From assembly GCF_001667185.1 (NCBI RefSeq), contig NZ_LZIC01000133.1:45903-109902 (forward strand): a DNA stretch of 64,000 nt. Reading direction: 5' to 3'. Both the position numbers and the translations under genes were made by a program. The notes beneath the pieces are model-generated. The model saw only the letters and a program-made list of their open reading frames with translations. It had not been told where the DNA came from and did not search any database. Positions within the stretch are counted from its first letter, which is position 1, and each line of letters begins with the position of its first letter. Source of the stretch: Mycobacterium sp. 852002-50816_SCH5313054-b (lineage in GTDB: Bacteria > Actinomycetota > Actinomycetes > Mycobacteriales > Mycobacteriaceae). Below, one piece after another: positions 1 through 10,192 of the stretch.

Positions 1-798
1 TTCGTCCCGCACTTCTACCGGACGTTCCCCGGTCCACGAAATTTGGAGCACGCCAAGCGGCTCTGACTGGTCGAATGCTACCGTCCGGGTCCGATACAGC
101 TCGAGCAGCGCGAGGAAGCGCCCGACGACCTCCATCGGCGCCTCACAGTCGGCGACCAGCTCGGAAAACGTCGCCCAGTGCCCACTGCCCCGGGCTTCCA
201 GGATCGCCAGCAGTTTCTCGGCCTGCTCGGGGACCGAGACCTGCAGCTCATGCAGGTGGCCGAGGGCCACCGTCGGGACCGGACGCGGGGTGAACGCGAC
301 GGCGGCGATCTGCGCGAACCGCTCGGCGTCGACGCCGAGCATCACCTCGGGGAGCAGCTCGGTGAACCGGTCCTCGAGCGACACCGCGCGCGGATAGCTG
401 CGCAACGCTGCGGCCTCCAGCTCGGCGAACATCTCCGCGACGTGCTTGAAGGCGCGGTACTGCAGCAGCCGGGCGAACAGCAGGTCGCGCACCTCGAGCA
501 GCGCCAGGTCTTCGTCGTCGTCGACCTGTCCGGCCGGCAGCAGGCGGGCCGCCTTGAGGTCGAGCAGCGTCGCGGCGATCACCAGGAAGGCCGTGGTCTC
601 CTCGAGGCCCAGCTGGGAGCCGATCGCTTTGGTATAGGCGATGAAGTCGTCGGTGACCTGGTGCAGCGCCACCTCGGTGACGTCGAGGCGATGGGCGAAG
701 ATCAGCTGCAGCAGCAGATCGAACGGCCCCTCGAAGTTGGTCAGGCGTACCTGGAAGCCGTTCTTGGCTGGCGCCTCACCGTTGGCTGCGCCGTTCAC
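1..798 (-). CDS. scpA: Segregation and condensation protein A (partial, 3' end outside window)
   Basis: Kleisin subunit of the SMC-ScpA-ScpB condensin, which compacts and helps segregate the chromosome. The reading frame is open from a GTG at 798-796 to the window edge (266 codons), and the family is about 270-280 residues, so only a short C-terminus is missing. The N-terminal segment, with NGFQVRLTNFEGPFDLLL-type sequence near residues 17-30, is the conserved ScpA start that contacts the SMC neck. The visible end (ERPVEVRDE) belongs to the C-terminal winged-helix region. The GTG overlaps the TGA of parA by four bases (GTGA), so the two genes should be translationally coupled, linking ParA-type segregation with condensin. 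scpB is expected next, outside the window. The identification is firm; only the exact C-terminus is unknown. Confidence 0.93.
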   Translation of the reverse strand, partial: MNGAANGEAPAKNGFQVRLTNFEGPFDLLLQLIFAHRLDVTEVALHQVTDDFIAYTKAIGSQLGLEETTAFLVIAATLLDLKAARLLPAGQVDDDEDLALLEVRDLLFARLLQYRAFKHVAEMFAELEAAALRSYPRAVSLEDRFTELLPEVMLGVDAERFAQIAAVAFTPRPVPTVALGHLHELQVSVPEQAEKLLAILEARGSGHWATFSELVADCEAPMEVVGRFLALLELYRTRTVAFDQSEPLGVLQISWTGERPVEVRDE

Positions 799-1658
799 GC
801 GCCGAATCGGTGGATGAACTCGCGGGCCAGCGCGCGGTAGGCGATGGCGCCGGTCGATCGGGGCGCCCAGGTGGTGATGGGCTCGCCCGCCACGCTGGTC
901 TCCGGGAACCGGACGGTCCGGGTGATCACGGTGTCGAACACCAGGTCCCCGAACCGCTCCACGACGCGGGCCATCACCTCGCGCGAGTTGACGGTGCGCG
1001 GGTCGTAACGGGTGAGCAGGATCCCGCTGATCTCCAGCTTCGGGTTGAGCCGGTCGCGCACCTTGTCGACGGTGTCGGTGAGCAGCGCCAGGCCGCGCAG
1101 CGAGAAGAATTCGCACTCGGTGGGAATCACCACGCCGTCCGCGCAGGCCAGTCCGTTGACGGTGAGCAGGCCCAACGACGGCTGGCAGTCGATCAGGACG
1201 TAGTCGTAGCGGTCCAGCACCGGGTACAGCGAGCGGCCCAGGGTCTGCTCGCGGCCGACCTCGTTGACCAACTGGATCTCGGCGGCCGACAGGTCGATGT
1301 TGCTGGGCACCAGGTCCATGTGGTTGACGCGGGTGTGGAGGAGCACGTCGTCGATCGACACCCGCGGCTCGACCAGCACGTTGTGGATCGTCTTCTCCAG
1401 CTCGTAGTGCGGGACGCCCAGGCCCGCGGACAGCGCGCCCTGCGGGTCCATGTCCACCAGCAGCACGCGCCGGCCGTATTCGGCGAGCGCGGCGCCCAGG
1501 TTGATCGTCGAGGTGGTCTTCCCGACGCCGCCCTTCTGGTTGCACATGGCGACGACCTTGGCCGGGCCGTGCGAGGTGCGCGGCGCCGGCTCGGGAATCG
1601 CCCGCGGGGGGCGTCCCGTCAAGCCGATCTCGACGCCGTTGTCCGGGTGCTCGGTCAT
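795..1658 (-). CDS. parA: ParA/Soj-family chromosome-partitioning ATPase
   Basis: Deviant-Walker-A P-loop ATPase of the ParA/Soj/MinD family, acting on the nucleoid in chromosome or cargo segregation. The chosen ATG at 1658 gives 287 residues beginning MTEHPDNGVEIG. The Walker A signature is CNQKGGVGKTTS with the family's extra lysine, followed by VLLVDMDPQGALS (switch I/A') and VLIDCQPSLG (Walker B). It is a paralogue of the oriC-linked ParA, located as usual immediately before scpA. The frame stays open upstream to about 2036, so a start further upstream (for example an ATG near 1715) cannot be excluded, but family alignment from memory favours the short form. It overlaps scpA by four bases. 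The 199-base divergent spacer to the methyltransferase (1659-1857) presumably holds both promoters; I see no clear box in it. Confidence 0.92.
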   Translation of the reverse strand: MTEHPDNGVEIGLTGRPPRAIPEPAPRTSHGPAKVVAMCNQKGGVGKTTSTINLGAALAEYGRRVLLVDMDPQGALSAGLGVPHYELEKTIHNVLVEPRVSIDDVLLHTRVNHMDLVPSNIDLSAAEIQLVNEVGREQTLGRSLYPVLDRYDYVLIDCQPSLGLLTVNGLACADGVVIPTECEFFSLRGLALLTDTVDKVRDRLNPKLEISGILLTRYDPRTVNSREVMARVVERFGDLVFDTVITRTVRFPETSVAGEPITTWAPRSTGAIAYRALAREFIHRFGA

Positions 1659-1857
1659 CACGCCCGGCGTGTTCGAGAGGTGAACATCGCTCGAAAGTCT
1701 AACGGCTTCGCGCATGTAACCCGGGCGCCGCGCGGACGAATCACCAGCCAATATGGGCGGAAATCGCTGGTGGAACGCACCTTTGCGCGCAGGGCTAACT
1801 TCAGTCACACCAGCACCATTCGCAGGGGCATCGTGGCCGGCACTATCGTGGATTCTC

Positions 1858-2622
1858 ATGGATCTCAAGCGACGCCTGCCCATCCTGCGGTGGTCGGTGT
1901 GGCGGATGGCCGCCGGGAATCGCAACATCACCACCACGGGACAGATCGGCGACGGGCGCGAGGCCGCCGCCGTCGAATACGTCCTGCGCAACGCCCGGGG
2001 CGGCGACGTCGACGACGTGCTGGCCACCATCGACAAGTTCGCCTACGAGAAGTCGATGCTGATCAACGTCGGCGACGAGAAGGGGCTGTTGCTCGACGCG
2101 GCCGTGCGGCGCGCCGACCCCGCGGTGGCGCTCGAGCTGGGCACCTACTGCGGCTACGGTGCGCTGCGGATCGCCCGCGCCGCCCCCAAAGCGAAGGTGT
2201 ACTCCGTCGAGCTCGCCGAGGCCAACGCCGCCAACGCCCGGCGGATCTGGGAGCACGCCGGGGTCGCCGACCGGGTGACGTGCGTCGTCGGGACCATCGG
2301 CGACGGCGGACGCACGCTGGACGCACTGGCCAATGACCACGGATTCGCTTCGGGCGCACTCGATTTCGTGTTCCTGGACCACGACAAGAACGCCTACCTG
2401 GGCGACCTGATGAGCATCCTCGACCGGGGCTGGCTGCGCCCGGGCGCGATCGTCGTCGCCGACAACGTGAGAATCCCCGGCGCCCCGAAATATCGCGAGT
2501 ACATGCGCCAGCAGCAGGGCAAGGGTTGGGACACCGTCGAGCACAAGGCGCACCTGGAATACCAGTCGCTGGTGTCCGACCTGGTGCTGGAGTCGGAATA
2601 CCGGGGTCCAGCGTCGAGTTAA
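1858..2622 (+). CDS. Catechol-type O-methyltransferase
   Basis: Class I SAM-dependent O-methyltransferase, 254 residues, related to animal catechol O-methyltransferase and to M. tuberculosis Rv1703c. The SAM motif ALELGTYCGYGALRIA lies at residues 91-106 and the acidic SAM-binding motif YSVELAEAN at about 115-123. The metal- and catechol-binding set of COMT is recognisable: D174 and K177 in LDHDKNAY, then D202-N203 in VVADNVR. The start is the ATG at 1858 (MDLKRRLPILRW). An in-frame ATG upstream at 1753 would add 35 unconvincing residues. No signal peptide is visible, so it should be cytoplasmic. It is the only plus-strand gene in the first 15 kb. The physiological substrate is unknown; the active-site set argues for a vicinal diol or phenol. 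Confidence 0.88.
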   Translation: MDLKRRLPILRWSVWRMAAGNRNITTTGQIGDGREAAAVEYVLRNARGGDVDDVLATIDKFAYEKSMLINVGDEKGLLLDAAVRRADPAVALELGTYCGYGALRIARAAPKAKVYSVELAEANAANARRIWEHAGVADRVTCVVGTIGDGGRTLDALANDHGFASGALDFVFLDHDKNAYLGDLMSILDRGWLRPGAIVVADNVRIPGAPKYREYMRQQQGKGWDTVEHKAHLEYQSLVSDLVLESEYRGPASS

Positions 2623-2672
2623 TGTCGGGATTTGCGACGAACTCGCGCAACAAGTCGACGTTCGGCGCAGAG

Positions 2673-3611
2673 TTACCGCGCCCGGGGGTGCGCCCCGGCC
2701 CACACCTCGCGCAGCGCATGCACCGTCACCAGCGTGTAGATCTGCGTCGTCGTCACCGAGGCGTGCCCGAGCAGCTCCTGCACGACGCGGACGTCCGCGC
2801 CGCCCTCGAGCAGGTGGGTCGCGAAGGAATGGCGCAGCATGTGCGGCGACACCCCCGAGGTGATGCCCGCGCGCTCGGCGGCGTCCTGCAGCACCTGCCA
2901 CGCGCTTTGCCGCGACAGCCGGCCGCCGCGGGCGTTGAGGAAGATGGCGGGCGTGCCGCGGCCGCGGGGCGCCAGATCGGGGCGACCGCGCACCAGATAC
3001 GCGTCCAACGCCCGCACGGCGGGGCGCCCGATCGGCACCAGCCGCTGCTTGCCGCCCTTGCCGCGCAGCAACACCGAACGGGCCTCGGTGTCGATGTCGT
3101 CGACGTCGAGGCCGACGGCCTCGGAGATCCGAGATCCGGTGGAGTACAACAACTCCAGCAGAGCGCGGTTGCGCAGCGTCAGCGGGCCGTCGCTCGGGCT
3201 GTCGCCGCCGGCGCCCTCCAGCAGCGCCAGCACCTCGTCGATGGTGAGGCTCTTGGGAAGCCGACGGCCCGGGGTCGGCGGCCGCACGGCCCGCGCCACG
3301 TCCAGTTCGGCCAGCCCTTCGGCGGCGGCGAACCGATGCAGGCCGCGCACCGCGATCAGCGCCCGCGCCGCCGACACCGCGGACAGCGCCGCGGCCCCGG
3401 TGTCGGGATCGCCGCGACGCAGCGCCACCAGGAACTCGCTGACGTCGTCCTCGCCCACCTTGGCCAGGTCGTAAATCCCGCGGTCGGACAGGTGCTTGCT
3501 GTAGCGGCGCAGGTCCCGGCGATAGGAGCTCAGCGTGTTCTTCGCCACGCCCCGCTCGATCGTCAGGTGGTCGAAGTAGCCCTGCAGCTGCGTGTCGAGA
3601 GCCGCCGTCAT
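2673..3611 (-). CDS. xerD: Site-specific tyrosine recombinase XerD
   Basis: Tyrosine recombinase (312 residues) that with XerC resolves chromosome dimers at dif during FtsK-driven segregation. An N-terminal SAM-like core-binding domain spans about 5-100 and the catalytic domain about 115-300. The catalytic set is complete: R161 (STGSRISE), K185 (RGKGGKQR), H257-x-x-R260 (HMLRHSFATH), H283 (LLGHAS) and the nucleophile Y292 (TTQIYTLV). Its ATG overlaps the stop of the upstream Nudix gene (ATGA), so it is the last gene of a pyrG-nudix-xerD unit. This is the conserved mycobacterial position for xerD, not a phage integrase: no attachment-site repeats or phage genes flank it. Confidence 0.95.
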   Translation of the reverse strand: MTAALDTQLQGYFDHLTIERGVAKNTLSSYRRDLRRYSKHLSDRGIYDLAKVGEDDVSEFLVALRRGDPDTGAAALSAVSAARALIAVRGLHRFAAAEGLAELDVARAVRPPTPGRRLPKSLTIDEVLALLEGAGGDSPSDGPLTLRNRALLELLYSTGSRISEAVGLDVDDIDTEARSVLLRGKGGKQRLVPIGRPAVRALDAYLVRGRPDLAPRGRGTPAIFLNARGGRLSRQSAWQVLQDAAERAGITSGVSPHMLRHSFATHLLEGGADVRVVQELLGHASVTTTQIYTLVTVHALREVWAGAHPRAR

Positions 3612-4223
3612 TGCGCGGCCTTACGCGCTGCGAACGCGGTCGGCTTGTCGGTCCATGGGCTGTCCGCCGGGCGCGGCTGGGCGACCCCGTCGGTCACCGC
3701 GTGGGCGGCCAGAATCCCCGCCACCGCAATGGCATTGACGATCTCGCCGGTGAGCACCTTGCGGGTGGCCTCCGCCAGCGGATACCACTGCATCGTCATG
3801 TCGGCCTCTTCGTCGTGCGCCTCGGGGCGGTCCACCTCGGTGAGGCCGGTAGCCAGATAGACGCGCACCGATTCGTCGCTGAAGCCGGGCGTGGAATCGA
3901 GGTCGACGAGCACCCGCCAGGTGTCGGCCTTCAGCCCCGCCTCCTCGTGCAGCTCCCGGGCGGCGGTCAGCTGCGCGGGCTCGCCCCCCACGTCGAGCAG
4001 CCCGGCGGGCAACTCCCACAGCCGCCGGCCGAACGCGTGGCGGTACTGATAGACCATCGGGATGTTGCCGTCGTCGTCCATGGCCACCACCGCCACCGCG
4101 CCGAAGTGCTCGACGACCTCCCGGGTGACGAGCTTGCCGCCGGGCATCCGGACCTGATCGCGGCGCAGCGCGAAAATCTTTCCGGTGTGCAGCGTTTCGG
4201 ATGACGCCGTCTCGAAGACGTGG

Positions 4224-4231
<8 letters not shown>
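3608..4231 (-). CDS. ADP-ribose pyrophosphatase (Nudix hydrolase)
   Basis: Nudix hydrolase of 207 residues, matching the mycobacterial ADP-ribose pyrophosphatase (Rv1700 type), which cleaves ADP-ribose to AMP and ribose 5-phosphate and so clears a reactive NAD breakdown product. The Nudix box runs from G77 to L100 with the metal-binding RELHEEAGL (92-100). The first glycine is one residue further from the Glu than in the textbook GX5E spacing, a feature I also recall for the M. tuberculosis enzyme. The N-terminal beta domain (1-45) carries the dimer interface expected of ADPRases. It overlaps pyrG by eight bases upstream and xerD by four downstream, so the three are probably co-transcribed. 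Confidence 0.9.
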
Positions 4232-5978
<1,747 letters not shown>

Positions 5979-6015
5979 AGGCGACCTCCGTGAAGACGGG
6001 CAGGGCTTCGATTTT

Positions 6016-6032
6016 TCTAGCGATGAACTAGA
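6016..6032. promoter_or_regulatory. Inverted repeat TCTAG-N7-CTAGA upstream of pyrG
   Basis: Perfect five-base arms (6016-6020 and 6028-6032) in an AT-richer pocket between mctB and pyrG, 38-54 bases before the pyrG GTG. It could be an operator or part of a promoter. No regulator is identified, and five-base arms can occur by chance. Confidence 0.3.
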
Positions 6033-6098
6033 TGGGCCTGCCGACCCACGGAAACCCACCCTAACATCCACGACGCCGTGTCGCGGGGAACACGCCCG

Positions 6099-7043
6099 CT
6101 ACTGCGGCACGGTGATCGAGGTGGCCCCGTGCCCGGTGCCGTACTGCCCGACGTGGTTGCCGTTGATCAGGTCGTGCAGGCCCAGCACCGCGGTGATGCG
6201 CCCGGGCGCGGCGTCGACGTCGTCGACGGTGCTGATGGCCGACGCCATGCCGGTGTCGGCGCGGGTCACGGCGACCGCGGCGCCGCCCGTCGCCGAACCG
6301 TCGCGGCCCGCCAGTAGGGTGCCCGAGCCGTGCGGGGCGAGCGCGGCCGAGAAGCGGGCCACGCTGACGCCCTGATTGCCGGCGTCCTGCGGCAGCCCGC
6401 CGCCGGTGACGACCAGCGCGGCGTTGGCCGCCCCCAGCCGGTCGGCGGGCTGGTAGGTGATGAAGCCGGTGTCGCGCAGCGAGGCCAGCACGGTGTCGCG
6501 CTGCGTGTCGTCGACGGGCGGCACGCTCGGATTGGCGTTCACCAGCAGCGCGATGCCCAGCAGGTCGCCGGCCTGCGAACCCTGGTCGACGAGCTTGGTG
6601 CTCAGCTGCTGACCGGCGGGCAGGATCGACGAGTTCACCACCGTGCGAAGCTTCTCCGCGGAGTTCGCGTCGACGAACTCCTGCGTCAGCGACACCGTTC
6701 CGGTGAGGGTCCCGCCGGCCTGGCCGATGAATTTCGAGACCGCGGCGACGTCGTCGTCCTTGGCGTCGGGGGTGCGGAAGACGACCACCGACTTTCCGCC
6801 CAGGGCGTCGTGCACGATCCGGCCGGCCAGCTGGTTGTCGAAATTGTTTGCCGCGGCCAGCTTTTCGTTCATCACGTTCTTCTGGTCGTTGAGCCCGCTG
6901 ATCTGGGTGTACAGGTCACGCTTCTCGTCACGCAGGCTGGACAGCAGGGTGTCCGACAAGAATCCGGAGCCCAGCACGACTCCCACGGCCAGCGCCAGGA
7001 AGACGGCGGCCAGCGACAGGGCATGTTGGCGTAACGAGATCAT
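6099..7043 (-). CDS. mctB: MctB/SteB family envelope protein (copper-transport / cell-separation)
   Basis: A 314-residue protein of the MctB family (DUF3186). In M. tuberculosis, MctB (Rv1698) is described as an outer-membrane copper-efflux protein; the corynebacterial homologue is SteB, partner of SteA in cell separation. One N-terminal membrane segment (about 8-28, HALSLAAVFLALAVGVVLG) is followed by a coiled coil (SLRDEKRDLYTQISGLND, about 35-60) and a globular extracytoplasmic domain. The ATG at 7043 is chosen over an open extension to 7133, since MISLRQHALSL is the usual family start. steA lies immediately upstream in the same direction (19-base gap), which supports a SteA-SteB unit. Which of the two described roles applies is not visible from sequence. 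Confidence 0.88.
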   Translation of the reverse strand: MISLRQHALSLAAVFLALAVGVVLGSGFLSDTLLSSLRDEKRDLYTQISGLNDQKNVMNEKLAAANNFDNQLAGRIVHDALGGKSVVVFRTPDAKDDDVAAVSKFIGQAGGTLTGTVSLTQEFVDANSAEKLRTVVNSSILPAGQQLSTKLVDQGSQAGDLLGIALLVNANPSVPPVDDTQRDTVLASLRDTGFITYQPADRLGAANAALVVTGGGLPQDAGNQGVSVARFSAALAPHGSGTLLAGRDGSATGGAAVAVTRADTGMASAISTVDDVDAAPGRITAVLGLHDLINGNHVGQYGTGHGATSITVPQ

Positions 7044-7062
7044 TTGACGCACCGTCCTCGAA

Positions 7063-8244
7063 CTAGCTGACCAAGTGCTGCACCCACAGCGAGAGGTGGT
7101 TCCAGTAGTGGGTGACCCAGTGCACCACCACACCGTCGGTGCGGGACACCCACAGCGCCACGATGACCGCGATCAGCATCGTCAACGCCAGCAGCGCGAT
7201 GGCGCCCGCCGAAATGTGGTTGCGGTACAACGTGGCAACGGCCTTGGCGTCCACCACCTTCTCCCCCACTCGAAGCCGGGTCAAAAACGTCGAGGGGTTG
7301 CTCTGGGTGCGGTTGCGGTCGAAGAACGTCTCGATGTTGGCGGTGTGGCCGGCCGTCACGAGCAGCGCGGCGCCGTGGTGGTCGGCCAGCAACAGGGCCA
7401 AGTCGACGGCCGAGCCCGCGGCCGGGAAGGTCATCGCTCCCACGCCGAGATCCTGAATCCGCTCCAGACCGGGCGCGTGGCCGTCGGCGTCGGCGGGCAG
7501 GACGACGTGCGCACCGCACTTGAGGGCGTCGGTGCTGATCTTGTCGGGGTCGCCGACGATGATCTGGGGCCGATACCCGGCCTTGCGCAACACATCCGCG
7601 CCGGTGTCCACGCCGATGAGCACCGGCTGGTACTCCTTGATGAACGGCTTGAGCGAGCGCAACTCGTCCTCGGCGCCGGGCTCGTCGCCCACGATCACCA
7701 CGTGCCGGCGGCGCAGGTCGACGTCGATGTCGGGGATGCCGATACCGTCGATCAGCAGCGGGCTCTCGCTCTTGATGAACTCAATCGTGTTGCCCGCGAA
7801 CGCCTCCAGATGTGCGGCCAGGCCGCTCTTAGCCTCGCGCATCAGGTCGGCGATGTCGTGGTCGGTGCGTTCGGTGCCGCGGACCAGGCGGCGGTCGCCG
7901 GAGTACACGCCGCCCTCGTAGAGGCGAATCTTGGCGCCGTCCTTGACCTTCTTGAAGACGTCGGGCCCGGTCTCGTCGATGAGGGTCACGCCGTTGTTGA
8001 CCAGCACCTCGGGGCCCAGGTTCGGGTAGCGGCCCGAGACCGAGGGCGAGGCGTTGACCACGGCGGCGATGTCGGCCTCCACCAGCGCGTCCGCGGTGAT
8101 GCGGTCCAGATCCAGGATGTCGAGTACCACGATGTCGCCGGGACACACCCTGCGCAGCAGGCGGTCGATGTTCCGGTCGACCCGAGCGGTGCCGGTGAGG
8201 CCCGGCCGGGACGTGTTACGCGAAAGCAGACCTGACATCTTCAT
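7063..8244 (-). CDS. steA: SteA-like protein (thiamin-pyrophosphokinase-like fold, membrane-anchored)
   Basis: A 393-residue conserved actinobacterial protein (Rv1697 type). The C. glutamicum homologue SteA acts with SteB in the RipC-FtsEX cell-separation pathway. The soluble N-terminal part has a thiamin-pyrophosphokinase-like core with the VDRNIDRLLRRVCPGDIVVLD region and a VGDPDKIS motif. A single C-terminal transmembrane helix (about 358-378, AGAIALLALTMLIAVIVALWV) ends in a short tail. Two in-frame ATGs (8244 and 8238) are nearly equivalent; neither has a strong ribosome-binding site. Catalytic activity of this family is doubtful. It precedes mctB/steB by 19 bases. A 186-base gap separates it from recN upstream, so it may have its own promoter. 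Confidence 0.82.
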   Translation of the reverse strand: MKMSGLLSRNTSRPGLTGTARVDRNIDRLLRRVCPGDIVVLDILDLDRITADALVEADIAAVVNASPSVSGRYPNLGPEVLVNNGVTLIDETGPDVFKKVKDGAKIRLYEGGVYSGDRRLVRGTERTDHDIADLMREAKSGLAAHLEAFAGNTIEFIKSESPLLIDGIGIPDIDVDLRRRHVVIVGDEPGAEDELRSLKPFIKEYQPVLIGVDTGADVLRKAGYRPQIIVGDPDKISTDALKCGAHVVLPADADGHAPGLERIQDLGVGAMTFPAAGSAVDLALLLADHHGAALLVTAGHTANIETFFDRNRTQSNPSTFLTRLRVGEKVVDAKAVATLYRNHISAGAIALLALTMLIAVIVALWVSRTDGVVVHWVTHYWNHLSLWVQHLVS

Positions 8245-8430
8245 GGGGGCGATTCTGTCGGTGAAGCCCGGGCCAGGCGTGGAGGCGCGCCGTAACATTA
8301 GCCTCAGAAGTTATCTAGAGTCACATCAGTAACAGGGTCATTACGGCTTGGTCGCGGCGAGGGCGCGCAGTTGTACGGGCTGCGCGGCGTGTCGGCGTAC
8401 AAACACGCGCGCTCGCGGCAGGGGGCCGGG

Positions 8431-10179
8431 TCAGTCCCTATCGTTCTGTGCCGTTTCGAGCAGTTCGCGGGCGTGCGCGCGCCCGCTGTCCGAGTCGCCC
8501 AGCCCGGCCAGCATCCGGGCCAGCTCGGCGACGCGGTCGTCGTCGGTGACTCGCCGCACCACGCTGGTGCCCTTGGGTCCGGCGCTGTGCACCACCAGGT
8601 GCACGTCGGCGTATGCGGCGACCTGCGGCAGGTGCGTGACGACGATGACCTGGTGGGTCCGGGCCAGCCGCGCCAGCCGCCGCCCGATCTGCACGGCCGC
8701 CCGGCCCCCGACGCCGGCGTCGACCTCGTCGAACACCATCGTGGTGCCGGCCGCCGACGCCGCCAGCACCGCCTCGAGCGCCAGCATCACCCGGGACAAC
8801 TCCCCACCGGAGGCGCTTTTCGCCAGCGGCAGCACCGTCATGCCGCGGTGGGCGGCGAAGCCGAACTCGACCTCATCGATACCGTCGCCACCGGCGCGCA
8901 CCAGCTCGCCCGACGGTAGCGCCAGCGTGGCCGGATCGTCCTGGCCCGCGGCGTCGAGGCTCACGTCGATCGTGAATTCGGCGTCGGCCATCGCCAGCCC
9001 GGACAGTTCCGCGGTCACCTCTTTGGCCAGCCGCTTGGCGGCCTTGCGCCGCAGCTTGCTGAGATCGGTTGCCCCATCGGACAGTTCGCGGGCCAGTTCG
9101 TCGACCCGGCGTTCCAGCGCCGCCAGGCCTTCTTCGGAGATATCGAGTTGCGCCAGCCGATCGCGTGACTCCCGCGCCCACTGCAGCACGCCGTCGATGT
9201 CGGCGGCGTACTTGCGGGTCAGCGTGCGCAGTTCCGCCTGCCGGGCCAGCTTGGACTCCAGGGCGCTGGCGTCCACCGGCAGTCCGTCCAGGAACCCACC
9301 GAGCTCGTGCGCCGCGTCGGCGACGACGGTGAGCGCCTCGCCGATCTGGCCGGCCAACGCGCGCAGCGTCGCGTCGTCGGTGGATTCGAGTGCGGCCCTT
9401 GCCTTTCCGAGGCTATCGGTGGCGCTCTGGCCCAGACCGTCGGCGTCGTCGGCCGACAATGCGGCGCGCGCGATGGCGGCGGCCTCGCGCAGCGTGTCCA
9501 GTTCGGAGAGGCGCAGGATGTCGGCGACCAGCGCGTCGTCTTCCCCGGGTTGCGGATCGACGGTGTCGATCTCGTTCAAAGCGAACTTGAGCCGGTCGGC
9601 CTCCAGGGCGAGTTCGCGGGCCCGGTCGCGGCGGTCGATCAGGTCGCGCCGCGCCGTCAGCCAGGCGTCGCGCAGCTTGCGGTAGCGCTCCAGCGCCGGA
9701 CCGGCGCCGGCGAAGCGGTCCAGCGCGCCGCGCTGCTCCTCGGGACGCATCAGCCGCAGCTGGTCGTTCTGGCCGTGCAGGGTCAACAGCTCGGTGGTGA
9801 AGTCGCCCAGCGACTTTGCGGGCACGCTGCGGCCGCCGAGATACGCCCGCGACGGCCCGTCGCGGCTGACCGAGCGCAGCGCGATCACGCTGCCGTCCTC
9901 GTCGCGCTCCCCACCCAGGTCTTCCAGCATCGCATCCAGTTGCGTCGCCGTCTCATCGGCGAGATCGCTTGTGGCGAAACGGCCCTCGACGACGGCGCGG
10001 TCGGCCCCGGACCGGACGCGAGTGGGATCGGCGCGGGCACCGCCGAGCAGGTGCAGCCCGGTCACCACCATCGTCTTGCCGGTGCCGGTCTCGCCGGTCA
10101 GCACCGTCAGGCCGCGGCCGAATTCCCCGACCGCGGCGCTGATGGCCCCCAGCGACTCGATGCGGATTTCAGTGAGCAC
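8431..10179 (-). CDS. recN: DNA repair protein RecN
   Basis: SMC-like ATPase of 582 residues involved in double-strand-break repair. Walker A is GETGTGKT at 29-36, with an ABC-type signature SASGGELSRVMLALE near 445-460 and Walker B TMVFDEVDAGVGG near 475-487. The middle third (about 155-380) is rich in Arg, Glu, Leu and Ala heptads, as expected for the RecN coiled coil. The start ATG at 10179 gives the canonical MLTEIRIESLG. It is 13 bases after ppnK in the same direction, the usual actinobacterial tlyA-ppnK-recN order. All nucleotide-binding motifs are intact. Confidence 0.96.
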   Translation of the reverse strand: MLTEIRIESLGAISAAVGEFGRGLTVLTGETGTGKTMVVTGLHLLGGARADPTRVRSGADRAVVEGRFATSDLADETATQLDAMLEDLGGERDEDGSVIALRSVSRDGPSRAYLGGRSVPAKSLGDFTTELLTLHGQNDQLRLMRPEEQRGALDRFAGAGPALERYRKLRDAWLTARRDLIDRRDRARELALEADRLKFALNEIDTVDPQPGEDDALVADILRLSELDTLREAAAIARAALSADDADGLGQSATDSLGKARAALESTDDATLRALAGQIGEALTVVADAAHELGGFLDGLPVDASALESKLARQAELRTLTRKYAADIDGVLQWARESRDRLAQLDISEEGLAALERRVDELARELSDGATDLSKLRRKAAKRLAKEVTAELSGLAMADAEFTIDVSLDAAGQDDPATLALPSGELVRAGGDGIDEVEFGFAAHRGMTVLPLAKSASGGELSRVMLALEAVLAASAAGTTMVFDEVDAGVGGRAAVQIGRRLARLARTHQVIVVTHLPQVAAYADVHLVVHSAGPKGTSVVRRVTDDDRVAELARMLAGLGDSDSGRAHARELLETAQNDRD

Positions 10180-10192
10180 CGTGCCAGCGCCG

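Noticed and set aside
1659..2036. N-terminal extension of ParA by up to 126 residues
   Set aside because: The added sequence is low-complexity and runs through the divergent promoter region and into the methyltransferase gene. The conserved ParA start is at 1658.
2673..3611. Tyrosine recombinase as a sign of a prophage or integrative element
   Set aside because: It is XerD in its usual housekeeping place, with no att repeats, phage genes or tRNA target nearby.
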